Shown here one piece after another: positions 16,587 through 25,136 of a stretch of 64,000 nucleotides of DNA (positions within the stretch are counted from its first letter, which is position 1; each line of letters starts with the position of its first letter). The notes beneath the pieces were generated by a model. The model was not told the DNA's origin. It ran no database searches and worked only from the letters and a program-made list of their open reading frames with translations. The DNA comes from Microvirga pakistanensis (GTDB lineage Bacteria > Pseudomonadota > Alphaproteobacteria > Rhizobiales > Beijerinckiaceae), in contig NZ_SPJX01000156.1 of the NCBI RefSeq assembly GCF_004458765.1, positions 1-64,000 on the forward strand, written 5' to 3'. The translations under genes and the position numbers were made by a program.

Positions 16587-17048
16587 TTAGGCTGCCTTAT
16601 CGCGCATAATGGGCTTGGGGCCGCCCCCGGTCGCAATCTCGATGCGACGGGGCTTCATCTCCTCCGGCACTTCACGCACCAGAGCGATCATCAGCAAGCC
16701 GTTCTCGAGCTTCGCCTCCCGCACCTTCACGTAATCAGCCAGGCTGAAGCTCTGCTTGAAGGCGCGCGTGGCGATGCCGCGATGCAGGAACTGTCCGTTC
16801 TCCTGCTCCGGATGCTTGTGGCCTGCCACAAGCAGCACGTTCTCTTTCTGGGTGATCTCGATCTCGTCAGGTGAGAACCCGGCCACCGCCATCGTGATGC
16901 GGTACTGGTCGTCGCCTATCTTCTCGACGTTGTAAGGCGGCCAGCCAGGGGCCTGTTCCAGGCGGGCTGTCTGATCGATCAGGTCGAACAGCCGGTCGAA
17001 GCCGACCGTGGAGCGATACAGAGGAGAGAAATCAAATGCTGTTCTCAT
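16587..17048 (-). CDS. Small heat-shock protein Hsp20 (class A, IbpA-like), inverted copy
   Basis: A 153-residue holdase, start MRTAFDFSPLYRSTVGFDRL. The alpha-crystallin domain has YRITMAVAGFSPDEIE and HRGIATRAFKQSF, and the I-x-I anchor (IEI) follows PRR near the C terminus. It is close to the Hsp20 at 8763-9266 over its whole length but lacks that protein's glutamine/lysine tail. The start lies 8 bases after GGAGG in a ROSE leader. Two IbpA-like proteins of this kind can form mixed shells on aggregates with different client or temperature range. Confidence 0.95.
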   Translation of the reverse strand: MRTAFDFSPLYRSTVGFDRLFDLIDQTARLEQAPGWPPYNVEKIGDDQYRITMAVAGFSPDEIEITQKENVLLVAGHKHPEQENGQFLHRGIATRAFKQSFSLADYVKVREAKLENGLLMIALVREVPEEMKPRRIEIATGGGPKPIMRDKAA

Positions 17049-17171
17049 AGCTACATCCTCCCTGGAGCAACGTAACCACAAGAGCGCCGGACACCACCGG
17101 CGCCCGATCCGCCAAGCTCGTCAAAAGCCTTGGCTTGGTTGATGTAGAGAGTGGCTTTTCCGGTTTTCAAG
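17049..17171 (-). promoter_or_regulatory. Heat-shock promoter and ROSE leader of the inverted hsp20
   Basis: On the minus strand a CTTG box (17168-17171) is followed 19 bases later by TCTACAT (17142-17148), a sigma-32-type pair. The leader then runs to the hsp20 ATG with GCGCCGG.. ..CCGGCGC stems and the final TTGCTCCAGGGAGGAT hairpin, where CTCC can pair with GGAG. The leader aligns with that at 8674-8762 almost base for base through the last 60 bases. The promoter overlaps the end of the gene at 17121. Confidence 0.8.
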
Positions 17172-17540
17172 AGCGGCCAGCAGGCCATCCGAGCGCAACT
17201 TCCGAAGCGGACTGAATGCCACGAACAGATAAAACCCGTTGAGGCGGATTGCGATCTTGGCCGCCTCCCGGTCGAAGCCCAGGGGCGTTGTACCGCTCTC
17301 GTCCATCTGACCGGCAACCTGCCACCGGGCGGACTGGAGAAAAGCAGGCGCAGGCCGATCCTCCGGCACGGCACAGTAGAGCTCCGGCTCGTGCCAGTTC
17401 CGGAACAGGTTATACCGAATTTGGGAAGTTCCTAGGGATTCTGCCCCACTAGTCGACCGTTCAGAGTGCCGGCTGGCTTGATCGAGCAGGATTGAGTGGG
17501 TTGACGTCAAAGCCTCATCAGGGACAAAGGTGCGCTGCAT
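17121..17540 (-). CDS. Uncharacterised Rhizobiales protein (LFRxWxxPxLYCAVPEDRP family)
   Basis: A 139-residue soluble protein. The central part reads IRYNLFRNWHEPELYCAVPEDRPAP in two pieces, then a short strand region and PLGFDREAAKIAIRLNGFYLFVAF. I recognise this arrangement from many unnamed short proteins of Rhizobiales, but no function is known to me. The ATG at 17540 follows GGAGG by 7 bases; the longer frame to 17600 has no ribosome site. The C-terminal 15 residues overlap the promoter of the inverted hsp20, so its end may have been replaced when the hsp20 module was inserted. Confidence 0.65.
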   Translation of the reverse strand: MQRTFVPDEALTSTHSILLDQASRHSERSTSGAESLGTSQIRYNLFRNWHEPELYCAVPEDRPAPAFLQSARWQVAGQMDESGTTPLGFDREAAKIAIRLNGFYLFVAFSPLRKLRSDGLLAALENRKSHSLHQPSQGF

Positions 17541-17631
17541 CTTAGCCTCCGAGAATGCTGTCGATCTCCCGTCTGATTTGAACCGAAGAAACGATACCAC
17601 AGCCTGCCGTGGACGAACTACTCAAACCCGG

Positions 17632-17802
17632 TCACGCCCAGCCCGCCGACCGCCTGATCCGCGCGGCGGCTTCCTCGGCCGGGACGCCATCTGTGTACCA
17701 GTCGAGCAGTGCCAGGTTCAGGTCGCCTTTGATCAGCTTGCCCGCTTCCTCAGGGAGCTGTCGCGCGACCTTTTCAAGATATTGCGAGAACCCGCCGTTC
17801 AT
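17632..17802 (-). CDS. Small 56-residue hypothetical protein
   Basis: An open frame from ATG 17802 to TGA 17632. It begins MNGGFSQYLEKVARQLPEEA, continues KLIKGDLNLALLDWYTDGVP and ends with an EEAAARIRR helix. Codon use is like neighbouring genes, and GCGGAG lies 6 bases before the ATG. It is probably helical and cytoplasmic. No family was recognised. It lies between the hpf-like gene and the gene at 17121, all in one direction. Confidence 0.6.
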   Translation of the reverse strand: MNGGFSQYLEKVARQLPEEAGKLIKGDLNLALLDWYTDGVPAEEAAARIRRSAGWA

Positions 17803-17922
17803 CGTGCTCCGCTAAACCTCCTTAGCCAATCCGGTTCAGTTCGTTTGTGAATGGTCCGAAGGGCCCCGTTCCGGTGCCCCAACAGAGAGCGGTTGGTGCG
17901 GGGTGCCCAAGCTGAAAACCGA

Positions 17923-17945
17923 GAGGAGGCGGCATGCACCTCCTC
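17923..17945 (-). terminator. Terminator after the hpf-like gene
   Basis: GAGGAGG and CCTCCTC flank a 9-base loop about 45 bases beyond the hpf stop. On the minus strand a CGGTTTTCAG run follows, as for a rho-independent terminator. Confidence 0.5.
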
Positions 17946-17991
17946 CGCTGGAGCCATGTGATCCGCGCGAATGAGGCCATGCCTGGCCGGC

Positions 17992-18468
17992 TCACTCTGC
18001 AGCAACGAGATTGGGCCTTACGCGCTCAACCCCCCTTGGCGCCCGGTAATCATTGAGGTCGACCACGGCTTGAATCTCGGGAGACTTACGAGCGGCTTTG
18101 CGGCGGAGCCGTACTGGCTCACGCAGGATGATGTCCTTGTCGACACGCTCGGCCTTGTCCTCACGCAACGCGCGCTTGGCGCGTCGAAGCTGTTTCGCCA
18201 CCTTTTCGAGAGCGGTTCTGAACGCGGTATAGCAGTCTTTGTCCTGTGCCTCACCACTCCTCATCTTCAGGGCGCCCATCTGCATGTTGACCGTGCAGCG
18301 GTACATGAGGCCCTCCCTGGAGAAGTGTACGGTCGCGGTGTTCAATCGGCCGAAGTATTTCCCCGCCACCTGCAGGATGCTCGTTCTGGCGTACTGTGGG
18401 AGTACATCGCCAAGATCTACATTCGAGCTTTGCACCAGGATGGTCCGATCCACACTTTTCAGCTTCAT
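17992..18468 (-). CDS. hpf: Ribosome hibernation factor HPF/RaiA, short form
   Basis: A 158-residue protein with the HPF/RaiA fold: an opening strand KSVDRTILVQSSNVDLGD, then YFGRLNTATVHFSREG, VNMQMGALKMRSGEAQDKDCYTAF and a basic helix KQLRRAKRALRED that contacts rRNA. Such proteins block the decoding centre and store ribosomes in stress or stationary phase. The alphaproteobacterial housekeeping form is longer, with a C-terminal dimerisation domain; here the tail after residue 120 is basic and lacks it, so this copy should give 70S or 100S binding without the usual dimerisation domain. Start at 18468 after GGAGG; the longer frame to 18558 lacks one. Confidence 0.85.
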   Translation of the reverse strand: MKLKSVDRTILVQSSNVDLGDVLPQYARTSILQVAGKYFGRLNTATVHFSREGLMYRCTVNMQMGALKMRSGEAQDKDCYTAFRTALEKVAKQLRRAKRALREDKAERVDKDIILREPVRLRRKAARKSPEIQAVVDLNDYRAPRGVERVRPNLVAAE

Positions 18469-18646
18469 TCGTTCCTCCGTAAGATGAAGGTTCGTGCGAA
18501 AAACGCTTGCAGCTTCCCCAAGTTTCAGCTGGTCAATACCGGACGGATCACGTTGCACACTTCATAAGCGGTGCTGTTGCGGGGCTGAATAAATGGATCT
18601 CAAGCCCACCCGGTTCTAACGAATCGGCTTGCCATCACCTTCCAGT

Positions 18647-19987
18647 TTAGCTGGTGGCCTCTTCCAAGACTGCCCGTCCGGCTACCTCCAACCGGATCCT
18701 GCCGCGGCTCGTTCGTAGCAACTGGACAGGGGCAGCCTTCTCCTCAAGCCGACGTCGGAGAAGGAGCAGTCGTGTTTCGAGATTGTCCTTGATGTCCGGC
18801 AGGCGCAGGTCCTCCGAGAGCCGGATCTCGCGGTTGGTGAACTCCGTGCGCCCTTCCCGCTGATGGATACGAAGCAGGTGCATCAAGAGCCGCCCAGGCA
18901 CCCCTTTGATCAGGTACTCATTGTCGATGAAGATGCTGTCATCATACGCATAGTGGACAACGCGGAAGCCCCGCCCGGTCAGGACAGACTGATCTGCGAC
19001 GACTGGGACACTCGACGGTCCTTCCAGGATTTCGGCCTCGGCAAGCGCGAGGGCTGCCGCCGCTTGCAGCGCGACGACCGCGAGTGCCGCTTCGTCCTCC
19101 CTGGTGAAGGCAAGCCGCTGGGAACTCTCCAGGAACAACACACCACGCAAGACGCCATGCGCGATCATCGGCAGCGCGACCTGGCTCATGGCATCCGGCA
19201 TCCCTGGCAGGGCAATAGTTCGCGTGCGGTTCTCTTCGTCCGACGAGGCATGAACCGCAGAGCTGAAGCGCCGGATCCGGCTCATGTCGCTGACCCGCAC
19301 AGGACGCCGTTCCGAGGCAGCCGTCCCGATGATGCCCTCGCCCACCAGCACCTCCGAGCCGATGCCGCTCCGTTCGTACCCGCGACTGCCAACGGTGACG
19401 AGCCGCTCGCCAGCCGATTCCTTCAGCAACAGCATGGCATGCCTGAAGCTGAACGCCTCGCGGAGCCCATCCAGAACAGCATCGACAATGGTGCCAACAT
19501 CACTCGCCTCAGAAACCCTGCGGGCGACTGCAGCAGCCGCCATGAGCTGAAGCCCCGCTTCCCGAGAGGAAACCTCCTGACTTGGCGTGGGCGACGGGAC
19601 AGCCTGCCCCCCCCTCACCCGATAGATGTCGACACCACGCAGCCGCATCACCTCGCCCATGCCCACCTGGGTGCTGGTCGCCCTGAGCTGGATGGCCATC
19701 TCCTCAAAGAGTTCGCCGCTGTCCAGGGTCTGCTCGAACATCACGTCCAGCCGGTATTGCCCGCCATCCCGAGGATCGACGAGCAGCACGGCAGCGGCGG
19801 GATTGGCCCGCACGTTCGTGGCCGTCTTGGAGAGGAACTGGTTCGATAAGGCCACCCGCTCGTCATCAACCAGCACGACATGCGACAGGTAGGAGATGTT
19901 CGGCATGCCATCGGGTGCTGCGGTGGCGATGATGGAGGGAATTACGCCCTCGAAGCAGGCGGCGAGGTCGCGAAGCCGGATCGTCAT
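18647..19987 (-). CDS. PPOX-fold + GAF + winged-helix protein
   Basis: A 446-residue three-part protein. Residues 1-145 form a pyridoxamine-phosphate-oxidase-like flavin fold (IIATAAPDGMPNISYLSHV, ALSNQFLSKTATNVRANPAAAVLLVDP). Residues about 165-325 are a GAF sensor domain (MLLLKESAGERLVTVGSRGY, GEGIIGTAASERRPVRV). The C-terminal 100 residues (YLIKGVPGRLLMHLLRIHQREGR in part, then FTNREIRL and LRTSRGRIRLEV) look like a winged-helix domain. It is likely a redox- or ligand-sensing protein; ligand and target are unknown. Its ATG overlaps the stop of the next PPOX gene by three bases, so the two are translationally coupled. Confidence 0.8.
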   Translation of the reverse strand: MTIRLRDLAACFEGVIPSIIATAAPDGMPNISYLSHVVLVDDERVALSNQFLSKTATNVRANPAAAVLLVDPRDGGQYRLDVMFEQTLDSGELFEEMAIQLRATSTQVGMGEVMRLRGVDIYRVRGGQAVPSPTPSQEVSSREAGLQLMAAAAVARRVSEASDVGTIVDAVLDGLREAFSFRHAMLLLKESAGERLVTVGSRGYERSGIGSEVLVGEGIIGTAASERRPVRVSDMSRIRRFSSAVHASSDEENRTRTIALPGMPDAMSQVALPMIAHGVLRGVLFLESSQRLAFTREDEAALAVVALQAAAALALAEAEILEGPSSVPVVADQSVLTGRGFRVVHYAYDDSIFIDNEYLIKGVPGRLLMHLLRIHQREGRTEFTNREIRLSEDLRLPDIKDNLETRLLLLRRRLEEKAAPVQLLRTSRGRIRLEVAGRAVLEEATS

Positions 19988-20454
19988 GGGAACTGCTCGA
20001 TAAGTTGGCCTGCCTTGGCGCCTGGTGTCTGCACGAAGATCTCCTGCACCGACAAGCACAAGGTGACCAAGTCCCGCTCAACGAGCCAGGGTGCCACGAC
20101 CCGCCGCTCCAGACCGAGCTCACCCAGAGTTGACGCCATGCTTTCGATATAGCGCCGTGCTAGAGCGACGTGTTCGGCTGTGGCCGAGGCCACTGTGGCG
20201 TGCCCCTTCACCTGGTAGGACACATAGTCCGAAGGCCGGGCAAAGGTGACGGCAAGCTGGCCATTGGCTCGCCCATTCGCCACTGTCTTTGACCATTGCC
20301 ACTCCGAGACCGCCAGATCGACACAGCCTTCCTCCCTGTGGACGACGGCTCCAACGGCGCGCGCGATCTCGGGTACGAGCGCACCATCGCGGGTGCCCAG
20401 AATGATCATCACCGGGCTGGCCATGAAGGCTGCGAGGTCTTGGTTGATGAGCAC
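19984..20454 (-). CDS. PPOX-fold flavin-binding family protein
   Basis: A 156-residue protein of the split-barrel PPOX group. It has PVMIILGTRDGALVPEIARAVG, the WSKTVANGRANGQLAVTFARP strand pair and VSYQVKGHATV, consistent with a flavin- or F420-type cofactor fold. It starts with GTG at 20454, 10 bases after GGAG; no ATG is near. The partner gene downstream also starts with a PPOX domain, which suggests a heteromeric flavoprotein. It is divergent from the monooxygenase gene at 20592. Confidence 0.75.
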   Translation of the reverse strand: MLINQDLAAFMASPVMIILGTRDGALVPEIARAVGAVVHREEGCVDLAVSEWQWSKTVANGRANGQLAVTFARPSDYVSYQVKGHATVASATAEHVALARRYIESMASTLGELGLERRVVAPWLVERDLVTLCLSVQEIFVQTPGAKAGQLIEQFP

Positions 20455-20591
20455 GCGTCAAAGTCTCCGACTGGTGGAGCATAGCGGCTTAGCGATCTTT
20501 TAGGAAACCGGCACCGGGCGCTTAGGAAGCATTTAGGAAACGCGGATCGCAGATCGGCCTATTCCATGGGCTCTCATGAAAGGAGCTCACG

Positions 20592-22136
20592 ATGACTGAT
20601 CTCGCCTTCCAAAAAATGCCTCCCAACGCTGTTGCCATCATCGGCGCTGGACCCGCCGGTCTGGCAACCGCGCGCTGGCTGGCGAGCCATGGCTTCGAGC
20701 CCGTTCTATTCGAGGCAGCGGACCGCCCCGGCGGCCAGTGGAACGCCGCCTCGCCCATGAGCGGCACCTGGCGCGGCATGCGCACGAACACCAGCCGCGT
20801 CATGACGCGCTTTTCGGATCTCGACCATCCGGAGGGCACACCCGTCTACCCCAGCCGGGAAGACATGCACGCCTATCTGGAGCGTTATGCCGAGCACTTC
20901 GGGCTTGCACCGCGTATCCGCTGCCAGACTCGGGTCGAGCAGCTTGAACAAGCCGACGGTGGTGGATGGCTCCTCCATTGGCGCCGGGGCGCAGAGGTCC
21001 GGACCGAGCGCTTCGCCCGTGTGGTGGTGGCATCCGGCCGCTATGTCGCGCCCGAGGTTTCTACGGTGCCGGGGCTCAACGGCTTTACTGGGGCGCTTGG
21101 GGTGACCCACACCAGCCAGTACGATGGTAGCCGAGCTTACCGCTGCAAGGATGTGCTGGTCGCTGGCTGCTCGATTAGTGCGCTGGAAATCGCCTCCGAC
21201 ATAGCCCTGTCCGGCGCCCGCAGCGTGACCGTCTGCTACCGGCGGCAGCGCTATGTCCTGCCCAAGCTGTTGGCCGGGGTGCCGACGGACCACGTCATGT
21301 TCACACGAGCGGCGGGGCTCGCAGGCGAAATTCTGCCGCCTGACGATGTTGCAGCCGGCCTGAAAGCGACGGTCCTGCGTGTGGCCGGGTCGCCCGATCA
21401 GTTCGGCGCGATGACGCCCGACGAGAACATCTTCGCAGCCGGGATCACGCAGTCGCAGAACTTCCTCCCGCTCGTGGCTGAGGGCCGCATTGCGGTCCGT
21501 CCCTGGATTGAGGCGATCAATGAACGCTCTGTCGGCTTTGCTGATAGAAGCCAGGGCGAGTTCGACGCGATCCTGTTCGGCACCGGCTACCGCCTGTCGT
21601 TGCCCTTCCTTGCGCCAGAGGTGGCGGCAACGCTCGGGCTCGACCCCACCCATATCGAGCTGTGCGACCATACCTTCCATCCGGACCTCGAAGGACTTGC
21701 CTTTGTAGGCCTGTACGATCAGGTCGGGCCGCTCTTTCCGGTGCTCGAACTCCAGGGGCGCTGGATCGCCTACACCTGGGCAGGTGTCATCCCGGCACCA
21801 AGCCGCGAAGCCCTGGCGGCCGGCCTGGCCCGGAGCCGCGCTCAATGCGGCGGCCCTCAGAGCATTCCGATGCAGGTTCTGGCGCTGCTCTTTGCCCGCA
21901 ATGCCGGCGTGGAGCCGGACCTCGGCCGCTGGCCGGATCTGGAGCGGACGCTGCTGTTTGGGCCCCTCTCGCCGGTGTCCTTTCGCCTGCAAGGACCGGA
22001 CAGCCTTGAGGATGCGCCGGCACTGACGGCGGCTGCAGCCGCCTGTTTTGGGGCGATCCGCTCGCCAGAGATGAATGATGAAGAACGCGGGCTGAGAGAT
22101 CTGGTCACGAGGACCGACACGTCACAGGCGGCCTGA
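20592..22136 (+). CDS. Flavin-containing monooxygenase (FMO/CzcO type)
   Basis: A 514-residue flavoprotein that would oxidise a substrate with NADPH and O2. The FAD-binding fingerprint GAGPAGLA lies at about residues 16-23, followed by FEAADRPGGQWN; the FMO signature region reads FTGALGVTHTSQY (F-x-G ... H ... Y), and the NADPH site is VLVAGCSISALEIA, where the usual G-x-G-x-S-G is relaxed to G-C-S-I-S-A. A GTGYR-like FGTGYRLSLPF segment is near 328. AAAGGAGCTCACG precedes the ATG. The last 100 residues are extra compared with short FMOs. Substrate cannot be told. It is the last gene before the tRNA-Lys boundary. Confidence 0.85.
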   Translation: MTDLAFQKMPPNAVAIIGAGPAGLATARWLASHGFEPVLFEAADRPGGQWNAASPMSGTWRGMRTNTSRVMTRFSDLDHPEGTPVYPSREDMHAYLERYAEHFGLAPRIRCQTRVEQLEQADGGGWLLHWRRGAEVRTERFARVVVASGRYVAPEVSTVPGLNGFTGALGVTHTSQYDGSRAYRCKDVLVAGCSISALEIASDIALSGARSVTVCYRRQRYVLPKLLAGVPTDHVMFTRAAGLAGEILPPDDVAAGLKATVLRVAGSPDQFGAMTPDENIFAAGITQSQNFLPLVAEGRIAVRPWIEAINERSVGFADRSQGEFDAILFGTGYRLSLPFLAPEVAATLGLDPTHIELCDHTFHPDLEGLAFVGLYDQVGPLFPVLELQGRWIAYTWAGVIPAPSREALAAGLARSRAQCGGPQSIPMQVLALLFARNAGVEPDLGRWPDLERTLLFGPLSPVSFRLQGPDSLEDAPALTAAAAACFGAIRSPEMNDEERGLRDLVTRTDTSQAA

Positions 22137-22261
22137 TAGACGGGGCGATGCGTTGCCGGGTGCGCGGCTGCGTATCGCCCCACCTTGCTTGTCTGGAACT
22201 TGGTCAAATTCGACCTCAGCTATGGAACGCCTTGCACCTATGATGAAGCTTTACACCGGGT

Positions 22262-22391
22262 CGATGCTGTTGAAAAAGTCCGCAACCGCCGCTTTGTGCG
22301 TGGTCAGCATACAAGATGACGGGACTGATCTGGCACACTGACGCTAGCAATAGGCCGACGAAGTAGCCCTAGGAGTTTTTCAACAGCATCG
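22262..22391. mobile_element. 130-bp element with 20-bp inverted ends (MITE- or IS-remnant-like)
   Basis: CGATGCTGTTGAAAAAGTCC at 22262-22281 is matched in reverse complement at 22372-22391 with one mismatch. The GCTGTTGAAAAA-TCC end resembles terminal repeats of several insertion-sequence families. The 90 bases between hold no reading frame, so this is a non-autonomous element or a deletion product. No clear target duplication was seen. The rest of the 463-base stretch 22137-22599 shows no gene. Confidence 0.7.
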
Positions 22392-22599
22392 GTCAAACTC
22401 AGCCTTAAAGCGTGGCCGTATAAAGGTCAGCCTATTACCGGAATGCGGACGTTCGGCTGCCTGACCTAAACTGAGTCAGGCCGGCGCGAGCTGCGCGAAG
22501 TTCGTCTGCTGTTACCCTCTACGTTACCCTAAAGAAACTCCAGACAACGCCCGGAGTTACCTGAAATTTATAAAACCCTTGCCGGTTAAGGGTTTGAAG

Positions 22600-22675
22600 T
22601 GGTGAGCGCGCTGGGACTCGAACCCAGGACCCTCTGATTAAAAGTCAGATGCTCTACCGGCTGAGCTACGCGCTC
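22600..22675 (-). tRNA. tRNA-Lys (anticodon TTT)
   Basis: A 76-base cloverleaf including encoded CCA. Acceptor stem GAGCGCG/CGCGCTC, anticodon stem CTGAC...  with loop CTTTTAA giving anticodon TTT, and T loop GGTTCGAGTCC. Its 3' end faces the stress island, the usual arrangement when an island has integrated into a tRNA gene. Confidence 0.95.
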
Positions 22676-22804
22676 CCAGAGGTGAGCCCGAAATAGGGGC
22701 TCTTTGGGGATGGGTCAATCGAAAAGCCCCGGTTTGAGGCCGAAAACCTCAAGTCGCCCCCCGAAAAGGCCGGTTTTCCACGAGATCGACGACCGGCGCT
22801 CCTC

Positions 22805-23986
22805 TCAGCCTTCCGCCGGTACCGCAATGTTGTCGGCGTGCTGCCCGATTTCGGCCTTGCTGTCCCGCTCGCCTTTGGCCCAGCCTTCCTTGATCTCGCC
22901 GATATGATCCTCGAGCCGGCCTTCCGCGATGGCCTTGCGCAGGCCGGCCATCAGCTCCTGGTAATAGGCCAGATTGTTCCAGGTCAGCAGCATCATGCCG
23001 AGGATCTCGTTCGAGCGGACGAGATGGTGGAGATAGGCTCGGCTATAGGTGTTCGAGGCCGTGCATTTCGAGCTCTCGTCGAGCGGAAGCGTATCCTCGG
23101 CGAAGCGCGCGTTGCGCAGGTTCATGCGGCCATGCTTGGTGAAGACCTGGCCGTGACGTCCGGCGCGGGTCGGCATGACGCAGTCGAACATGTCGACCCC
23201 GCGGCGGACCGCCTCGACAATGTCGTCGGGCGTGCCCACGCCCATGAGATACCGTGGTTTCTCCCGGGGCATGTGCGGCTCGACCGTCTCGATCATGCGG
23301 AGCATCACTTCCTGCGGCTCGCCCACGGCCAGGCCACCGATGGCGTAGCCTTTCAGGTCCATGGCGGCAAGTTCCCGTGCGCTTTCGATGCGCAGCCGCT
23401 CCACCGCGCCACCCTGGACGATGCCGAACATGGCCCTCCCCGGTTGTTCGCCGAAGGCGACGCGGCAGCGCTCGGCCCAGCGGAGGGACAGGCGCATGGC
23501 GCGCTCCGCCTCCTCGTCCGAGCACGGCAGGCGCACGCATTCGTCGAGCTGCATCTGGATGTCCGATCCGAGAAGCCCCTGAATCTCGATGGAGCGCTCG
23601 GGCGACATGAAATGCTTCGAGCCGTCGATATGGGACTGGAAGGTCACGCCGGTCTCGTCAACCTTGCGCAGCGCCGACAGCGACATGACCTGGAACCCCC
23701 CGGAATCGGTGAGGATCGGATAGGGCCAGTTCATGAACTGGTGCAGCCCGCCGAGACGCGCCACACGCTCCGCGCCGGGGCGGAGCATGAGGTGGTAGGT
23801 GTTGCCGAGCACCACGTCCGCGCCGAGGGCCTTCACCTGATCGGGGTACATGGCCTTCACGGTGGCGGCCGTGCCCACGGGCATGAAGGCCGGCGTGCGG
23901 ATCACACCGCGCGGCATCCGGATCTCGCCGGTGCGTGCCGCGCCGTCGGTCTTGTTGACGGAGAAGGTGAAGGTTTCGGTGGTCAT
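22805..23986 (-). CDS. tgt: Queuine tRNA-ribosyltransferase (Tgt)
   Basis: A 393-residue enzyme that exchanges guanine 34 of GUN-anticodon tRNAs for preQ1. It shows the TIM-barrel landmarks: the general acid/base and nucleophile regions [12 protein letters not shown] (Asp) and [13 protein letters not shown] (Asp), and GGLAVGE for base binding. The zinc site is unusual: the family pattern C-x-C-x-x-C before YSRAYLHHL is here Cys308-Thr-Ala310-Ser-Asn-Thr313, so two of three cysteines are missing, while the histidine of YLHHL remains. It is the last gene of a minus-strand series after queA, the next enzyme of queuosine synthesis. Confidence 0.97.
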   Translation of the reverse strand: MTTETFTFSVNKTDGAARTGEIRMPRGVIRTPAFMPVGTAATVKAMYPDQVKALGADVVLGNTYHLMLRPGAERVARLGGLHQFMNWPYPILTDSGGFQVMSLSALRKVDETGVTFQSHIDGSKHFMSPERSIEIQGLLGSDIQMQLDECVRLPCSDEEAERAMRLSLRWAERCRVAFGEQPGRAMFGIVQGGAVERLRIESARELAAMDLKGYAIGGLAVGEPQEVMLRMIETVEPHMPREKPRYLMGVGTPDDIVEAVRRGVDMFDCVMPTRAGRHGQVFTKHGRMNLRNARFAEDTLPLDESSKCTASNTYSRAYLHHLVRSNEILGMMLLTWNNLAYYQELMAGLRKAIAEGRLEDHIGEIKEGWAKGERDSKAEIGQHADNIAVPAEG

Positions 23987-24043
23987 TCGGTCCTCATGGG
24001 ATCGGCCCAGGCCCGCGCGGGCACGAAGAGCTGAAATGGAGCG

Positions 24044-25120
24044 TCAACGCCGGAAGAGCAAACTCGCATCGCCGTAGGAATAGAAACGATAGCCCGTCTC
24101 GATGGCGTGGGCATAGGCCGCGCGCATGCAATCCAGTCCGGAGAAGGCCGACACCAGCATGAACAGGGTCGAGCGCGGCAGGTGAAAATTGGTCATCAGC
24201 ACGTCCACCGCCTTGAAGCGGTAGCCGGGGGTGATGAAAATCGCCGTATCTCCGGAGAACGGCGCGATGGTGCCGTCCTCGCGGGCGGCGCTCTCGAGCA
24301 GCCGCAGCGAAGTGGTCCCCACCGCCACGATCCGCCCTCCCCGCGCCCGCGCTTCGTTAAGCGCCCTGGCCGTATCCTCGGTGATCGTGCCCCATTCCGC
24401 ATGCATGCGGTGCTCGTCCGTGTCATCCGCCTTCACGGGCAGGAAGGTGCCCGCGCCCACATGCAGCGTCACGAAATGGCGGGCGATGCCACGCTCGTCG
24501 AGGCGGCGGAACAGCTCCTCGGTGAAGTGCAGGCCCGCCGTCGGAGCCGCAACCGCGCCCTCGTCCTTGGCATAGACGGTCTGGTAATCGGTTCTGTCCT
24601 TCTCGTCGGTGGCGCGCTTTCCCGCGATGTAGGGCGGGAGCGGCAACTCACCGAGCCGGGCGATGGCCTCGTCGAGGAAGGGGCCGGAAAACGAGAATCG
24701 AAGAGCGACGTCGCCGCCCTCGCCTTTCTCGACCACCTCCGCATCGAGGCGCACGAGTTCGCAGGCCGTGCTTTCAGAATCCTCGCCGAAGCGAATGCGG
24801 TCGCCCACGTTCAGCTTCTTGGCCGGACGCGCGAAGGCGCGCCAGCGATCGGCCCCTTCCCGCTTGTGCAGCATGATCTCGACCCGCGCGGCGGTGTCCT
24901 CGCGCACGCGCAGGCCATAGAGCCGCGAGGGAATGACCTTGGTGTTATTGAGCACCAGCACGTCGCCAGGCTGCAGTAGGTCCGGCAGATCGCGAACGAT
25001 CCGGTCTTCGAATCCGCTCTCCGGTTTGACGATCAGCATGCGCGCGGAATCCCGCGGCTCCATGGGACGGAGGGCGATGTTCTGCTCGGGGAGATCGAAA
25101 TCGAAGAGGTCGACGCGCAT
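24044..25120 (-). CDS. queA: S-adenosylmethionine:tRNA ribosyltransferase-isomerase (QueA)
   Basis: A 358-residue enzyme that adds the ribosyl part of S-adenosylmethionine to preQ1 in tRNA, giving epoxyqueuosine. Hallmarks: [19 protein letters not shown] start, [39 protein letters not shown] and [17 protein letters not shown]. Length is standard. It precedes tgt by 57 bases on the same strand, the common queA-tgt pair. Confidence 0.97.
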   Translation of the reverse strand: MRVDLFDFDLPEQNIALRPMEPRDSARMLIVKPESGFEDRIVRDLPDLLQPGDVLVLNNTKVIPSRLYGLRVREDTAARVEIMLHKREGADRWRAFARPAKKLNVGDRIRFGEDSESTACELVRLDAEVVEKGEGGDVALRFSFSGPFLDEAIARLGELPLPPYIAGKRATDEKDRTDYQTVYAKDEGAVAAPTAGLHFTEELFRRLDERGIARHFVTLHVGAGTFLPVKADDTDEHRMHAEWGTITEDTARALNEARARGGRIVAVGTTSLRLLESAAREDGTIAPFSGDTAIFITPGYRFKAVDVLMTNFHLPRSTLFMLVSAFSGLDCMRAAYAHAIETGYRFYSYGDASLLFRR

Positions 25121-25136
25121 GAAGATATCTCAGAAC

